Source of the DNA: Serpula lacrymans var. lacrymans S7.9
Taxonomy: Eukaryota; Basidiomycota; Agaricomycetes; Boletales; Serpulaceae
Length of the DNA: 64,000 nt
Direction: 5' to 3'
Assembly (NCBI RefSeq): GCF_000218685.1
Contig: NW_006763306.1
Location: 244,835 to 308,834, forward strand
Of the stretch, positions 11,629-24,662 are shown one piece after another; within the stretch, counting starts at the first letter, position 1; each line of letters starts with the position of its first letter. Position numbers and translations under genes: made by a program. The notes under the pieces are model-generated. The model saw only the letters and a list, made by a program, of their open reading frames with translations. It had not been told where the DNA came from and made no database searches.

Positions 11629-13115
11629 TCATGTCGCGTCCGCCTCCACGTATGCGCGATACACGCGTAACTCATCTTCCACGGCTGAGAACTTCACGTC
11701 TGTTCCTTGTCCAATGAAAATGACATGACCCTTCGACACTTCCATCTTCTCACTTCCCCATTCTATCGTCCCTCCGCCCTCAAGGACTATAGCTATAGAA
11801 GGGCCACCAAGCCCAGGATGGGACTCAGCCTCACCCTTAGGAACGATCACTTGCATAACTGCAAGCTCGTCTATGGGCGGATCGTATATAGTCGTGGCCT
11901 TACCTGTCAGGCCTTCACGGGTCAACGGTGAAGACGGAAGGAAGCGCGTTTCTGCAGGCGCTGCAGAATAGAGAAGGCCACTCATAAAATTGGGAACATC
12001 TTTCTGTCCGGAAGTGAAGCCCGCTTCAAGCACGTTGTCAGAATTTGCCATACATTCGATGATATCTGTGCGATAAGAAGAGGTTAATGTCAACTTGTGA
12101 TTGGGTAGCATATATATATATATATATATATATTGGGTACGTACCTCCTGCTACGTAAGCGTGAGGCTCCCCTGCAGCTAGGAAGATCGCCTGGCCAGGA
12201 TCTAACTCGACATAGTTGAGCATAAAGGCACAAAACACGCCACTGTCTTCCGGATATTGTTTGTTGAGGGAGATGATCAAGGACCTGATATCCTTTTCCT
12301 CGTCTCTGTCTGGTCCAGCGTCATACCGCTTTACCAAGTTTCTGAGCTGCATCTTGACCTCCTTGACATCTGCTGTTAAGAATGAACCAAATAAATCTCT
12401 GAGGGCTTCCTTTCCCTCTGATTCTGAAGGAGAGGACCTGGCCACGGAAATAAATTGATTAATGATGACAGGAGGAAGGAGAGCAGCAAATTCTGGAGTA
12501 GAAGAGAGATAGATTGCGATCTTCTCGAGTGGTAAAAAACCGAAGAGTGCCTTGAAAGGCGTTAGTGCAATAGCTATCTCTGGCTTATGATTCGTATCTA
12601 ATGATGCGGTTAGTCATGAGAGGGACTGTATTCTGGAACAAGCGAGCACCTGAATAAACGTCTGGCTGTTCTGAGTGTAGTCTCTCTGCCGTATGTTTAT
12701 CTGGGTGGAGCTGCAATGGCAAAGCTTTTCGGAACGAAAGGACCTTGAACAAGAAAGGGAGCTGGCCGTCTGTGATATTGAACTTGTTGGAGACACGATC
12801 ACCGATTAGGTGAGGGTAAGCTGCTAGGTGTTCTGAAAGCTTATGGCCGGAAGATAGGACTCGAGCGGGAGCTTTGTGGTGGGTGCCCATCCAAAGCTGT
12901 TCCACGCGTTTTCGTCAGTTCAACAAACAATATCAATGAAAGAGGTAGATGATTGTACGCACCTCTGCATAGGATGTCTGGTCATGGATTTTGAAGCCAG
13001 GTATGCCGGACCTAGACGCCAGTTGCGCCACTGTGGACGTCTGTCCCAAGTTCCCCCACTCGTATGACTGCGTCGCTGGTATGATGCGAAACACAGGAGG
13101 GGAAGAGTAATTCAT
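11629..13115 (-). CDS. PMI40: mannose-6-phosphate isomerase, type I
   Basis: This zinc enzyme interconverts fructose-6-phosphate and mannose-6-phosphate, feeding GDP-mannose for glycosylation and cell-wall mannan. The N-terminus MNYSSPPVFRIIPATQSYEW is typical. Metal ligands are visible in LPLQLHPDKHTAE, NHKPEIAIAL and AAGEPHAYVAGD. The C-terminal cupin strands include TIEWGSEKMEVSKGHVIFIG, and the ORF ends at 11629. The first intron joins SYAEVR to LWMGTHHKAPARVL. The intron at about 12088-12146 contains an (AT)n run at 12111-12133. The gene is divergent from the ribosomal protein gene downstream in the window. It looks intact. Confidence 0.95.
12111..12133. repeat. (AT)n microsatellite in a PMI intron
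   Basis: An uninterrupted AT dinucleotide run of about 11 units in the intron before the exon encoding CMANSDNVLEAGFTSGQKDV. It is likely polymorphic and of no coding consequence. Confidence 0.9.
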
Positions 13116-13611
13116 GATAGAATATAGTTACTGTGCGTGAAAAGCTAGCAAGACTCCAGGTCTGAGTTGAGACTTTATATGTGTTCTCCTTCAAGCCGGT
13201 TCAAGTTATGCCTGTTAGTTTGACCTGGAATCGATCGTGAAAGCCAATTTTTGCAACTGCGATGACGATCGTGTGTAATCATATCTGCCATATTTCACTC
13301 CAACATCTGCCCCATATGCTCCCATATGTTGAGGTCATAATACGACCGCGACAGATACGGTTTGGGACTGTCGAGTGTTCATTTGCTTCTTCCACTTTTC
13401 GGAAGTCCTCCCCGATGTGATGATATTTTGCTGCGGTGAGATAAATAACGCAGACGTGCTTTGCATACTTGTGTAGTTTCAAAAGTAAAGCCTACCAGGT
13501 GAGTGGATATCGTTACAACGTGCCAATACAAGTTATGTCAGCATTTCCACGTGACTAAAATTCTTGATTTCTGCTTTCAGTTTGTGCGACTTGCAAGAAT
13601 TGCATTCCACC
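13116..13611. other. divergent intergenic region (PMI / mitoribosomal S7)
   Basis: The region holds the upstream sequences of both genes. A TTTCTGCTTTCAG stretch at 13562-13580 resembles a 3' splice site and suggests a 5'-UTR intron for the ribosomal gene. No other coding signal is seen. Confidence 0.5.
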
Positions 13612-14324
13612 ATGAAACATCTGGCGACGGTAACGAGAGTTGTGTCGCGCTTTCCACGTTCGCCGTGCATTTCTCAGTCGCGAATGCTTGGAACACTCCC
13701 CTCTGCAACGGATAAATCTACAATGGTAGACACGACTGGCACCCTCGAATCATTTATTCCCGGTGCGTTCGAAGCAGTTGCAGCGTCAAAGCCAAAAACA
13801 CCGGCACCAGCACCTATTCCAAGTTCAACGCCGGTTCAGATGGACATACCTCCACCTGAAGATCCTCTTCTTCAGTACCTCACTTCAGCGCTGCTGCACC
13901 ACGGACACCGCGCAAAAGCAGCCCGCATGACGTCCCTCACTCTCTTACACATCCATGCTTTCACCCGTGCTCCCCCATTGCCCATCCTACGAGAAGCCAT
14001 AATGGCTGCTGCCCCGGCTGTGCGCTGTATGTCGCATAAACATGGGTCAAAGAATGTGGCTAAGCCTATTGCACTCGGAGAGAAGCAGCGAGTCAGGACG
14101 GCGGTGCAAATGATCATTAAGGCAAGCGAGAAAAAGAACGGAAAGACAATTGCGGAGAGGCTGGCCAGGGAGATGATTGCAGTGGTGCAAGGCGATAGTA
14201 GGGCGCTTGAGGAGAGGGAAACTATACATCGGTTTGCAATGGTTAACAGGTGCGTACTTTGTTCCTTCCACCTACATTCGTAACTAATGTTATTTGAACT
14301 AGGGGAAATACACTCTTGCGCTGA
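13612..14324 (+). CDS. RSM7: mitochondrial small-subunit ribosomal protein uS7m
   Basis: The S7 protein of the mitochondrial ribosome binds the 3' domain of small-subunit rRNA. The S7 domain includes DPLLQYLTSALLHHGHRAKA, APAVRCMSHKHGSKNVAKPI, ALGEKQRVRTAVQMIIKASE, TIAERLAREMIAV and the terminal IHRFAMVNRGNTLLR. The final intron (about 14249-14301) splits AG|G so that MVNR joins GNTLLR-stop. ATG 13612 gives an N-terminus rich in R, S, T and hydrophobics (MKHLATVTRVVSRF), as expected for a mitochondrial presequence; a later ATG at 13723 would remove it. Confidence 0.92.
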
Positions 14325-14996
14325 GATATATGTGGTTTACATCGTTGGCAGCAACTTGAAGGCCACTCCGTGTGGCACGGATGGTTTCTGTTGTCCTACA
14401 GCATTCTTGTCATAGCTTCATTGTCCACCGCCATATGCTGTCAGCTCGCAGGCAGTGTACTCAAAGGAATACAAGTACTTGCGATGACCGTCTAATTTGT
14501 ATCTTACTATGCGCTCTACTGCATCAATGAGGAAGTCAGTTTGTTTAGTGGAAACTGCATGTTTTACCGCATTTTGCTGTCCCTACTCAGAACAGTCGGT
14601 CGAACTGCTGGGAACGCAGCTATTTTTTTTTTCAAAGGAGGGGCTCATTCGGGAAAGCAGTAGCTGTCAGTGTAGATCTTACATAATCCAATTAAGAAAC
14701 GCTCAAATTTTGGGAAAAACCTGACGCCAGCCTTTTAAACTCCCATCGTTTACCAACGGACATCCGTCAGAGTCCTCCCGACCCCCAGCCTTTCCTTTCT
14801 GCCACATAGAAACGCGCAAAGTCTGAGGAAATTTGCTATAAAGGCCTGCATCAAAGACCTTTACACGCACACTGTTTCCACCTTCATCCCAAATCTACGA
14901 CATTCAACGAAGCAAAGGCTTTGAGCACCACTTCAACGTTAACAGGATAGTAAATTCCAGCCTTTTAGTTTAGAACTCCAGAAGACTCGAAGCAAT
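14325..14996. other. intergenic region with GGC1 promoter
   Basis: There is no coding signal. A TATAAAG box lies at 14837-14843 in a CT-rich context about 155 nt before the GGC1 start codon, followed by a pyrimidine-rich leader. This is a plausible core promoter. Confidence 0.55.
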
Positions 14997-16233
14997 ATGT
15001 CACCACCAATGTCAGGGAAGGGCAAGGACTCGGGAACAGCACGTGTGCTTGGTTCTGGGGCTTCAGGTCAGTACAGTGCTTTGGCCTGCCTCGTTCTTCC
15101 AAGTACATCAGACCTAATCGTTGACTGTGCTGATACAGGTGTCGCCGAGTTGCTCGTCTTTCATCCCGTAGACACAGTCGCAAAGCGACTGATGAGTAAC
15201 AAGGGCAAGGTATGGTGTCATTTATTCTCTGGTATATATAATCACATTCAATATTTACTGTCCCAAGGTTTCCGTCTCTACACTTGGCCAAATCATTTTC
15301 CGAGACCAGGCAACAGCACCATTGGGACGCAGGTTTCTCTCACTTTTCCCCGGGCTCGGCTACGCTGCCGGTTACAAAGTCGCGCAACGAATATACAAAT
15401 TCGGTGGACAACCATGGTTTAGCGATCTCCTCGGACAACACTATAAATCTCAGTTTACGAATACGTTTGGTGAACGAAAAGGGAAGATGATGATGCAAGC
15501 GACCGCAGGCAGGTAAGCGCTCACGTAGATGCAGCTTGCTGCAAAATTCCATTCCGAGACTAATAGATTTCCTGTCTTTTGTATCTGAACCATGCAGTTT
15601 GACTGGCATTGGCGAGGTTGTACTGCTCCCTCTTGACGCGCTCAAGATTAAAAGACAAGTAAACCCTGAAGCGTTCCGTGGGCGCGGTGTTATGCGGATA
15701 TTTATGGAAGAAGGTACTACCCTCTATCGTGGTTGGGGATGGACTATGGCACGGAATGCGCCTGGAAGCTTTGCTGTGAGTTCTACTTGTTTTCAAAAAA
15801 TTATCAGAGACTAACCGTAGAGCACCTTTGATAGCTTTTCGGTGCTTCTGCATTCACAAAGGATTATGTCCTTGGCGTCTCCGACTACTCTCAGGCAACA
15901 TGGACGCAAAACTTCATTGCCTCTGTTGCTGGTGCTGTCGCGTCTATCACAATCGCAGCTCCTCTTGACACAGTCAAGACACGCATCCAGAACGCCAACT
16001 TTGAGCAGAAGGTTCCAGGTACTAAGGTTATTAAGGACTTGTTGAGGAACGAAGGTCCCACCGCTTTCTTTAAGGGACTGACTCCCAAGGTAACTGTGGT
16101 AGTTATTATACGTCCCCTCAGTTACTCACGATTTTCGGTGGTATCTTAACAGATCCTCGTTGTTGGGCCTAAATTGGTGTTCAGCTATACCCTGGCGCAA
16201 TCACTGATCCCACTATTTGGAAAATACGTATAA
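14997..16233 (+). CDS. GGC1: mitochondrial GTP/GDP carrier
   Basis: An inner-membrane antiporter importing GTP into mitochondria in exchange for GDP; yeast Ggc1 loss affects mtDNA and iron homeostasis. Three SLC25 repeats are seen with signatures FHPVDTVAKRL, LPLDALKIKRQ and APLDTVKTRIQ. Ggc1-specific stretches are RFLSLFPGLGYAAGYKVAQR, IYKFGGQPW, GERKGKMMMQATAGSLTGIGE, LYRGWGWTMARNAPGSFALF, DYSQATWTQNFIASVAGA and FFKGLTPKILVVGPKLVFSY. Introns fall at about 15067-15138, 15208-15269, 15514-15597, 15775-15836 and 16090-16151. The product is about 300 residues, the family's normal length. It appears intact. Confidence 0.94.
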
Positions 16234-17321
16234 ACTTGACTGATATTATCAGGAGAATCTATGGTTAATTGGTCTGGGTTTTTCATTTGCTGGAATATAT
16301 GGATGACGAATGCTGGAGCTCAGGTCGTTCTGGCTACTTATATAGACTTGGATAGATATTATATTTCAAAAGCAACTCACACTTGTAGCTACGCACTATC
16401 ATATAGCCATGTTTGTTTATCTAACATGCACGTCATGACACTTGGGGCTGCATTTTTGGGCATATCACTCGTAATTCGTATATATCACATTGGCCGCCAA
16501 AAGCTGTACTAACCTGCAGGATGAGAAATCTTCAGTCTCCACTCGTGCCAACTACGGCCAGTCAAAATATGACACATTTCACATCACGGTCATTCATCGC
16601 ACCCGCTGTATCAGCTATACCATACAAGGAGGGGGTTATCAGCAATACCAACACCCTGAAACTGTTATCGTTATACCTACTATTTTCTTAGGGATCTTAG
16701 GGATCTATCTGGGGAGCCGGATTACTGCTCCCAGTGTTGTGTGCTTTGAGCGTACCTCGTGTGGCCAAGAGTCGCAGCTATATGCTATTGACCAGCCTCC
16801 GAGTCTGCCTTTTGATGAAAATTCCAAGAATCAGAGACGATATCGAACTAATGTTGGTTTTCCCTGTATTGTTTATACTATAAAAAGACTTCGAAGAGTG
16901 GATACACTTATGAGTCGTTTGTCTCCATCAATATGTGCCCTTTTACATAGTTGAATAAATGTGCTCACGAATGCATTGTTGTAGATGTCTCGGGTGCGGA
17001 AGATCTTCCGTTGTGAACGACAATATTATTAGTAGCAATAGAGAAATACATTGGTTTCTACCTCAAGCTCCCTGGGGTGAGCGTCTATCGATGGGACCCA
17101 CGTCCCAAAACTGCAGAGCTCCCGAGATCAGCTCAAGTGACCAATAACGCACCGCCTTCAATAATGAAACATAGCGCATTGGTGGAAGAATGACTTGATG
17201 TGAACAAGGTACAAAAGCCGCACCTCAATAGGTCCTTGAAAATACAGTTGCATCGTAAATTTTGATGTAGGTCAAGTGCGTGAATGTGTCGTAATTAAAT
17301 TTGGCATCTTTGTACATATCT
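16234..17321. other. convergent 3' intergenic region
   Basis: The 1.1 kb between the GGC1 and Jen1-like stops is AT-rich with no supported gene. An open stretch at 16490-16954 has no ATG start and no recognisable motif. Confidence 0.6.
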
Positions 17322-19580
17322 TCAAGCAGTTTCACGTATACTCCGTTTCTCATCGTGAACAGAGTCAACGGGTGAATTTGCTACTTCCTCCGCCTCTTCG
17401 TCCCTTCCTCCTCCTTCCTCGAAGGCTGTTTTGTGCTTCTCGAAATGGGACCCATGGTTCCTGAAAGTAGTGAATCAGATCGAGATCCAGGAATTACAAA
17501 TGACAATGGACATACTCTGGGCCTATGATTGTGATGATTATAACAAAGGCAGATACGACGCCAATAAATATGCCTTGCACCTGTATTGATTACTCGCCTT
17601 TAGCAAAGCCACAGCACGCCAGATAAGATACGTACTTTTGCATAATTTGGTACTACGGTTGGTTGACCGTCCACGTACAGGATGGTTTTAATGTTGTTGC
17701 CTCCAGCTAAATGATAAAAAATAGTTAAGAATGCTATATTATTGGGGGGGATTGTACTTACTAGCTTCAATTTGAGCCGAAGCAGAAGATACCATCTGTC
17801 ATAATCAAGTCTGAGCAAACTGATATGGTAACAATACTCGCACGTACATTGCCTAGCTGATACGCAACACCTGGGAAGAAGGCACGGAATGCAGGAGGAG
17901 ACATCTCTGCGAGCTGGATAGGAATCTATTATTACGTAGCATTCAGCACAACCTGGGAAAGCCTTGAAAGAGAAAAAGGCATACCACACCCCACGCTCCT
18001 TGCACCCCGAACTGGATACAAAATGCTCCTGCAGAAAGAGCAGAGAATGAAGATGGAAGGATCCAAAGTGGGATAAAAGCTAGAAAGGGAGAGTGGTGAT
18101 GAGAAAATCACGATGAGGATGAGTTGAAGGGGACACACCTGCCACTAAGATCACGCAGAGCCTGGTCAGAATATCAGTTTCCGGAAGGGCTGATGTCTGC
18201 ATATGAAACTCTTACACGATAGTCAAACGACGGCCAATGTATTGGCTCAACCAACCAGCAATACAACCTCCTCTACAAACTCAACTTTAGCTTAGCCGTA
18301 ACACTACTTAGATACGAAACATACGCGATAGCACCCTATGATACTATATTAATTTTCACTGAAAGACAAAAGAAAGCACAGAACACTTACGCAGTTACCA
18401 ATGATGGTGGCGATAGTAGCATCGTGGGTGGAGAAGCCTTTGTCTTTCTCCATATAGGTTGGGTATAGGTCCTAAGAAAACTTTAAATAGTTGTACATAT
18501 CACGCAGAAAGTTTAGTATACTTGAGATCCATGTGACAAAAAGTTGAACCCTGGAGGGAGCATTGTTATTAGTGTCAAACAAGATGAAAAATTTTCAAGA
18601 TGCGCCTACCAGTCATCAAGAGAACAGCATAGATACATAAAAGCCAGTGTCGCTTGAGCATTTCCTTCGTTTCCCTGATAAAAATCTTTGTTTTCTTGGA
18701 CGTATTGGTTCCTCGTGCCTTCTCGATCGCCTTGGCCCTCAAGAATACTTCACTTTCTGGGAGGACAGCTCTAACAGCCGCAGCGAATAACGATAACCCT
18801 GCTGCTGTCCAGAAAAGGGTGCGCCAGCCTTGCTTCGTGTCGGCCACAAGAGTTAAGTTAATTACAGCAGCGAGTAGGTAACCGACAGCATATCCCTGTT
18901 GGACGACACCACTAGCAAGGCCACGAGCCTCAACCGGAAGATTCTCGAGGGCAGTTGAAGCTGCTAGACCCCACACACCGCCCATGACGATACCATAGAG
19001 TGATCTCACCGCGAGAAACTGTTTGTAGGTCTGGACAAACCCAGAGCCTAGTTCGAGGATGCAGCATAGTATAAGATTGAAGACTAGGGGCCACTTTCGA
19101 CCGAAACGATCCGACAAGATACCAAAGATAGCCTATATGTTCATTCATTACCGTCAGTGCCCCTGTTTCAAGATCGATTAACAAAGTACGTACGGCCCCA
19201 GCTGATCTAAAAAGCAAAGTCAACGTGATAGATGTCGTCTACGACAATTTCCCAGCATCAACATCCCATAACGTTGTATTTTGAACCTTCGAGTGCGACT
19301 CACTATGGTCGCTGTTGATTTTCCAAATTGCGTGGCCAGTGGGGTAACGGCGAGAGATACACTGAAAAAATCGATAGCATCGCAAGTCCATGCCAACCAC
19401 CTGTTGATTTATGGGGTAAATTAGTATTTTTGCGGGGTACAGTGATCTCGATGGAACTTGCCCAGCAAAACAGTGAGCCCACTGAATCCAGGTCAGATGT
19501 CTGAGTACGGTGAGTAGAGGCTGTCCCCCTTGACGCTGCTCACGACGCGGAACGAGGTTGCGAAGGAAGTATGGAGCCAT
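17322..19580 (-). CDS. Jen1-like carboxylic acid:H+ symporter (MFS)
   Basis: A plasma-membrane monocarboxylate (lactate/pyruvate/acetate) transporter of the major facilitator superfamily. It starts MAPYFLRNLVPRREQRQGG at 19580. WLAWTCDAIDFFSVSLA is helix 1, GILSDRFGRKWPLVFNLIL the MFS loop 2-3 motif, and LLMTGFNFLSHGSQDLYPT the Jen1 signature (N-x-x-S-H-x-S-Q-D-x-x-x-T). The C-terminus GPENHGSHFEKHKTAFEEGG is joined across the last intron, followed by an acidic tail ending RETA-stop at 17322. It has many short introns (at least ten). Transport substrate is inferred from the family; no lesion is seen. Confidence 0.92.
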
Positions 19581-20059
19581 GGCGGTTGAGGACAAGAGCA
19601 CCAAAGGGTGTCCATGTTCCGGTCAGCCGTACTATTTGAGATCATTACTGTGACAGCGTCTATAGGTATCGGCTATCTCAGGCACGAATATACATAAAAG
19701 AGTTGATATGTTGCCTCGGCAAGATATCGGGTGGGAATATAGTTCCATATAGCGGAGTTGCGGACTTCAATATATATGATCAGCGGCAGTGGGGCAGCCC
19801 TAATTCGGTATTCCAGTTTCGTCGGACATCAAATATGAATATAATATATCTAGTCCACACACCCGACTATCTCGATCATTGCAGTATATATCTTCCGTTC
19901 AACCGTTGGACTCACTTACACCATGGGCGCTGTAGAGCGTGCAACCACCACGAAGAGCACAACCTGCAGAAAATGAGTGCGCTCGCCAGAATTTCTCCTA
20001 GCCGAGACACAAAAGCCAAATATCTTGAATAACCTACGCAAGTAAGCATTTCGGGGCGA
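19581..20059. other. intergenic: Jen1-like upstream region and KRE33 3' end
   Basis: No coding signal is seen. The region presumably carries the promoter of the Jen1-like gene. Direct regulatory motifs could not be assigned. Confidence 0.5.
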
Positions 20060-23000
20060 TCACTTTTTCACCTTCTTCCCCCGTCTCGTCCCTTTCTTCT
20101 CCTTGGCTTCTTCAACATCTGCTTTCCTTTTTTGCCCCGTCTTTGGCCCACCACTTTTCACGCTGACCACAGTGGCTCCATCGATACCCTTAGATAGTTT
20201 GGTGATCTGTGCCTCCGCCATAGTCCAGTCCGCAGAGGCCTCGTTAATTGCATACCTGTTCGTCATCAATTTATAGATGCCCTAATGAGTCAGATACTTC
20301 ACAATGAACATCATCGATTCATGATACGCACTTGCTAAGATCAAGAGAGTCGATTATCTCTCGCTGCTGTTCTCGCAACGCCTTTGTAGCCTCATCTCCC
20401 GCTTCCTCCAGTTCATCCTCTAGGGTGGTTTCGACAGGCTTCCAGTTAGTCCCGGACACTCCTTGTTCGCCGTCTGTATTTGCTACGTTCAGCGAGGCCT
20501 CATTTGGTATATCGGCACTGATAGCGGCTTTTTGGATGTCAATCAAATTTTTGCTAATTTTTCTGATGACTTTAACAAACAAGGCCAACGCTTGAGAGAC
20601 TGGTAGTGATAATTCCGTCTAAACGCGATGATCATTAGATTTTCTGAGCCAGTTGAAAGATCCCGATACCTCACCTCGACCTCCTCGATAGTTTTTCTTT
20701 GCAAGCCCAATCCTAAAAGAATAGAGCTTTGGATTGCACTAAGCCTGACTTCATCTCCTAGTCGCTTTTCAAAATATAGTGATGCTGCTGTAGGTAGAAG
20801 ATCTAATATGACATGATAATCCAGCATATTGTTTGCATATGACTCTAGACGTTTTAGATCAAAGGGTGTCATGATGATTGAAAGTTCTGAAGATGTAAGT
20901 CCTGGAAAAGTTCGTCAATACTCGTCGAAGAGGGGCATCATAGGAGAGCTAGTACCTCGAGACTTGTTCGCATCAAGCACCTTAAGACCCGCATTAGCAG
21001 CTTCCAAAACGCTGAGGGCTGTAACGGAACCAAACTCGCGGAATTTGAATGATAGGAGTGATAAGAACCGTCGTCTGAAGTCTATCAAATATTTAGAGAA
21101 ACCATTGAGCAGAGCAGCTTAGCTTACCTTTTGCGAATTCACCCATCCACTCTAATTCGCCCTCCGAAGAACTGTTCAGGCCGCGCACCATTACACAAGT
21201 GTGTTCACCTGTTAGCTCGCTGGTGGTTTGGCGTACGTACAATGGTACATAGCCAGCTCTCTTCCAGAATCTGTAGGAATGTTGAGCATAGTACAGCGTT
21301 ATCTGCAACAAGCACAGTTACCGTAGGAGCTGGGGCGTCAGACCATAGGAGACCCCAAGGTAATCCAATGTTTCAGGTTTCTTCTCTGATAATCGTTGAA
21401 GAAGTGGGGGCATCGCTGTAGGAGCACGGATAGTAGGGAGATCTGATTGCAAGTCCGTCGACTAGGTGCATAGTGAGTACTACAGTGAGCCAACATTCCA
21501 GCTCCATACTCACAGAATCTATAGCAGCAGGATCCGGATAAGATGGTTCTGCCCGAGTAGTTTCATCCAGGTTAAAGTATTCCCCGCTGTAGAATGAGTT
21601 CAACGCTTTAAGGGCTCGAGATCCATATCCCATCTAAGCGGCGGTCAAAGGGATAAAAACATATCAGCGGCTCAAATACTCACATTGGCATAATCGGGGT
21701 GCGTTGCTATACGAACGACGCGAGCTCCAGATAACAGAGCAAACTTACTTTCCTGGAACTGCTGCGATACTAGCCATGGAATCATATCTCCACCAGCCCG
21801 CAGACCTCGACTCAGCCCATCCATGATGGCTGCTTTACTGATATTACCTTCCAGCGCCACTTGAATGACAACTAACGGTTCTGGAAGATGGCTCTCGTCA
21901 TCTTTTATGGGAGGTAGTAATACGAAAAGATGATGGGCAGGGGCATCAGACATCAGCTGCAAGTCGTTCGGTTGATTCTTGTAATGGCTGGCAACATAGA
22001 GGGCCATCATACGCTGCAAGAAAACCTCCGACGCGGGGTTGTAGCTGAACAGCGTATCTCTACTTACGTAGTAGAGCTCACAGGTAGATGGGTGAGGGCA
22101 GCCCTGTTGACTTCCCTTAGATACAATCGTCGCATCAAGACACAAGAGGCTATTCAGCCATTTCTCGATCCTGTCGCCAGCAGAGTAACGAATAGGCGTC
22201 TCAAGTTTTATTTCGCGAAGTGTCCTCGCTTTTGAGGGCGCAGAGCGAGTGCTTTCTCGTAGTTGTTGAATGAGTTTTAGAGAAAGGGAGCGACCGGTGC
22301 CTTCATAGCCATTGATAGTTGAAGCCATGAAGACGAGGTAAGGGCCAATGAGGTTGCGCACGAGAGGAAGTGGAATAGCAGCTGCTTCGTCGATGATGAC
22401 TAGCTCAGCCTGGCCCAGGACATGAGCGTCTTCAGGTTGAATATACTACGTCTGGGGATGAGCAACGGCCAAGTATATTAGCATCCTTACAACTTACCTG
22501 GATAGTTTGTCTATGTTGGCGGAAAACATTGACTCGGACAATGGCTTTGTTAAAATCGGGATTTGTGCTCTGCGCTATGTCGTAGTCCAGATGTTCTTCA
22601 TAGCCAAGAGCGTCCATACCCTTGAAAATGAACTCAAAGAGAGTCTTCAGATTCTCTGGACTAGGACTTGTCACGAAGATATTTGAGTAACCGTGTGCAA
22701 GTGCGGCTGCTATTGCAAGACCGAGCGCAGCTGACTTTCCACGACCACGAGCGGCGGTGAGGGTGACAGTCGAGGACAATGTCTTCTCCGCGATAGCATC
22801 AACAAAAGTGAGGATAGCTTGGGCCTGGTCAATCGTTTTGGCGAGCTTCACCAGTTCACCTATAGGCTTGGTATCCGCAAGGCTATCCTTGAGTTCCTTG
22901 AGTTCAGAGTCTGCCTTCCCCTTGCCATGCTCCTCCTCGATAGGTACTATATCTTTCGCTTTTGATATAGGAAGTACGTTGAGCTCATCGTCGAGAACCA

Positions 23001-23863
23001 AACAGTCCGCACACGATCCTAAGGACAATATGAAGCGTTCGTTGAAACGTGCGACAACAGAATCATGAGATGACGTTCGATAGCGTGCATGGACGTCCTA
23101 AAAGACGATGAATGAAAGTCCAAGCTAGAAAAAAGGAGGATCAAACCATAGTCATGGCGTACAACTGCCTCAGAGATGTCATTGTTTTCAACAACAGGAC
23201 CACTAAACCTCCTCCTTCTACTGTCTCGATTGTCCGCGCAAGAAGATTCGGTGTTACGGCTTCAAAGTCTTGAAGTACACACATGCCATAGGTATTTCCA
23301 AGAATCTTGTGTGACTCCTTATAATATCTGCAAAAGATGAAAACATACGGAACAAGCAGACCACACAAGACTCACGTGTAACGGATATCCGTAACGGTGA
23401 CGAAAATTTCGAAAGGATCTTGTTCATTTGGCTCCCTAACTCCTCGTTTGACGTCGCGTTTGATTCTGGCTTCCCGCTTTTTACGATGGCTATATGAGAA
23501 TGTAGGTTAGGCATCAGACTCATAAAATCATCGGTAAATGCAGTATGTTTAACAAATTTCCCCGCCTACTGCATGTTCGAAAGTAATGCACCTAAGAGTG
23601 CAGAAGAAGACACTCACGTTGTAAACCCCAGATCTTTCTTATAACACCATAGCACAGATGGACGAGCAGAAACTCGAGCTTGAGACAAAAGAAAATGAAG
23701 ATTTACGATCTAAAACACCGTTAGAAAAAATTTACAAGAGATAGTTAGTGCTGCTCACTTGATCTCTTCCCTTGTCCCCTACAAGTACTATGAATGACCG
23801 GTGGTTTGTCTTGACATTGTTATTGACGAGGATAGGGATCCGAGGATCAAGTTGTTTGCGCAT
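20060..23863 (-). CDS. KRE33: RNA cytidine acetyltransferase Kre33/NAT10
   Basis: An essential nucleolar enzyme that makes N4-acetylcytidine in 18S rRNA and tRNA and assists 40S assembly. It starts MRKQLDPRIPILVNNNVKTN at 23863. The N-terminal domain continues SFIVLVGDKGRDQ, ITDIRYT-like YYKESHKILGNTYG, TPNLLARTIETVEGGG, then an ATPase with Walker A TAARGRGKSAALGLA (about 22740), VIIDEAAAIPLPLVR and YLVFMASTINGYEGTGRSLS. The GNAT core has VVRIATHPDYANMGYGSRAL. The TmcA C-terminal region LRFWKRAGYVPLYVRQT leads to a Lys-rich nucleolar-type tail ending GKKVKK-stop. At least a dozen introns are implied, giving a product of about 1,000 residues, the usual family length. Confidence 0.95.
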
Positions 23864-24662
23864 ATAATTATGTTCTTTCTGAAGCCTTTACTGCAATCTA
23901 TAATGCTGTCGGTACGTTCTTTCTGATAGCAACTTGAAAGGTCGATGATGTCTTCCGAATCGCTGTCCAAAAAGCTGCAGAGCAGTAATTTTCGTTCCCA
24001 CGGTCCTTGAATCACTTCCTCAGTGCAAAGCGCTTCAATTCATTTTCAGATAATCGCATCAGCTCTGTCTGGGGCCAAAAGTTCGCTGTAAATTTCTGAA
24101 TATGTGTGGAGTGACATATCCAAGTAAAACTACAACGGTTATAGTCTTTACAGTAAAGTCATGGTGTCTGTCTTATTGATGGTGAGCGCTACAACCAACC
24201 CCTTTTGCATTATCATGTGAGACTCGGAGGTCAGCATTTGGATGCTAGATTCATCATGTATCAGATGAAGCTCGGTCGAAAAACATTCGGTTCCGACATG
24301 ACGAGTCATCGCCATAGCATGTGGGCTCTTAATCAGAAGAAATATGACTCTTGAGTACTGGTGAGCGCTTTTCCTCGTCACTTTAATAACGTACCATTAT
24401 TGAAAACCTAAAATTTCGCCTCTGAGTAATATATCAAAGTTCTTATCCGACACCGAGTCATTAGTAAAACCGGTAGGCTGATGTTTGTCTCTTGCATTTG
24501 GCTTCATGACAATGTTGCGGCAATCACGGCAAATCAGGGGTTTGCAGAATGGAGTGAGCCACTTTCTCAACATTAGACTATAAATGACATAGGCGGGATG
24601 CATATAAGAGACAGGTTGCTGCTGGTCCTACACCCATCTCTGCTTGTCGTCCTTTCACAGCC
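23864..24662. other. intergenic, no gene recognised
   Basis: The segment holds only short disconnected minus-strand reading frames (for example 24148-24381) with no recognisable motif. It contains the KRE33 promoter and the upstream region of hydrolase A; GCATATAAGAG at about 24600 is a possible TATA element for the latter. Confidence 0.5.

Noticed and set aside
16490..16954. 154-codon open frame between GGC1 and the Jen1-like gene
   Set aside because: It begins at TTG, not ATG, has no family motif and lies in a convergent 3' region; treated as chance.
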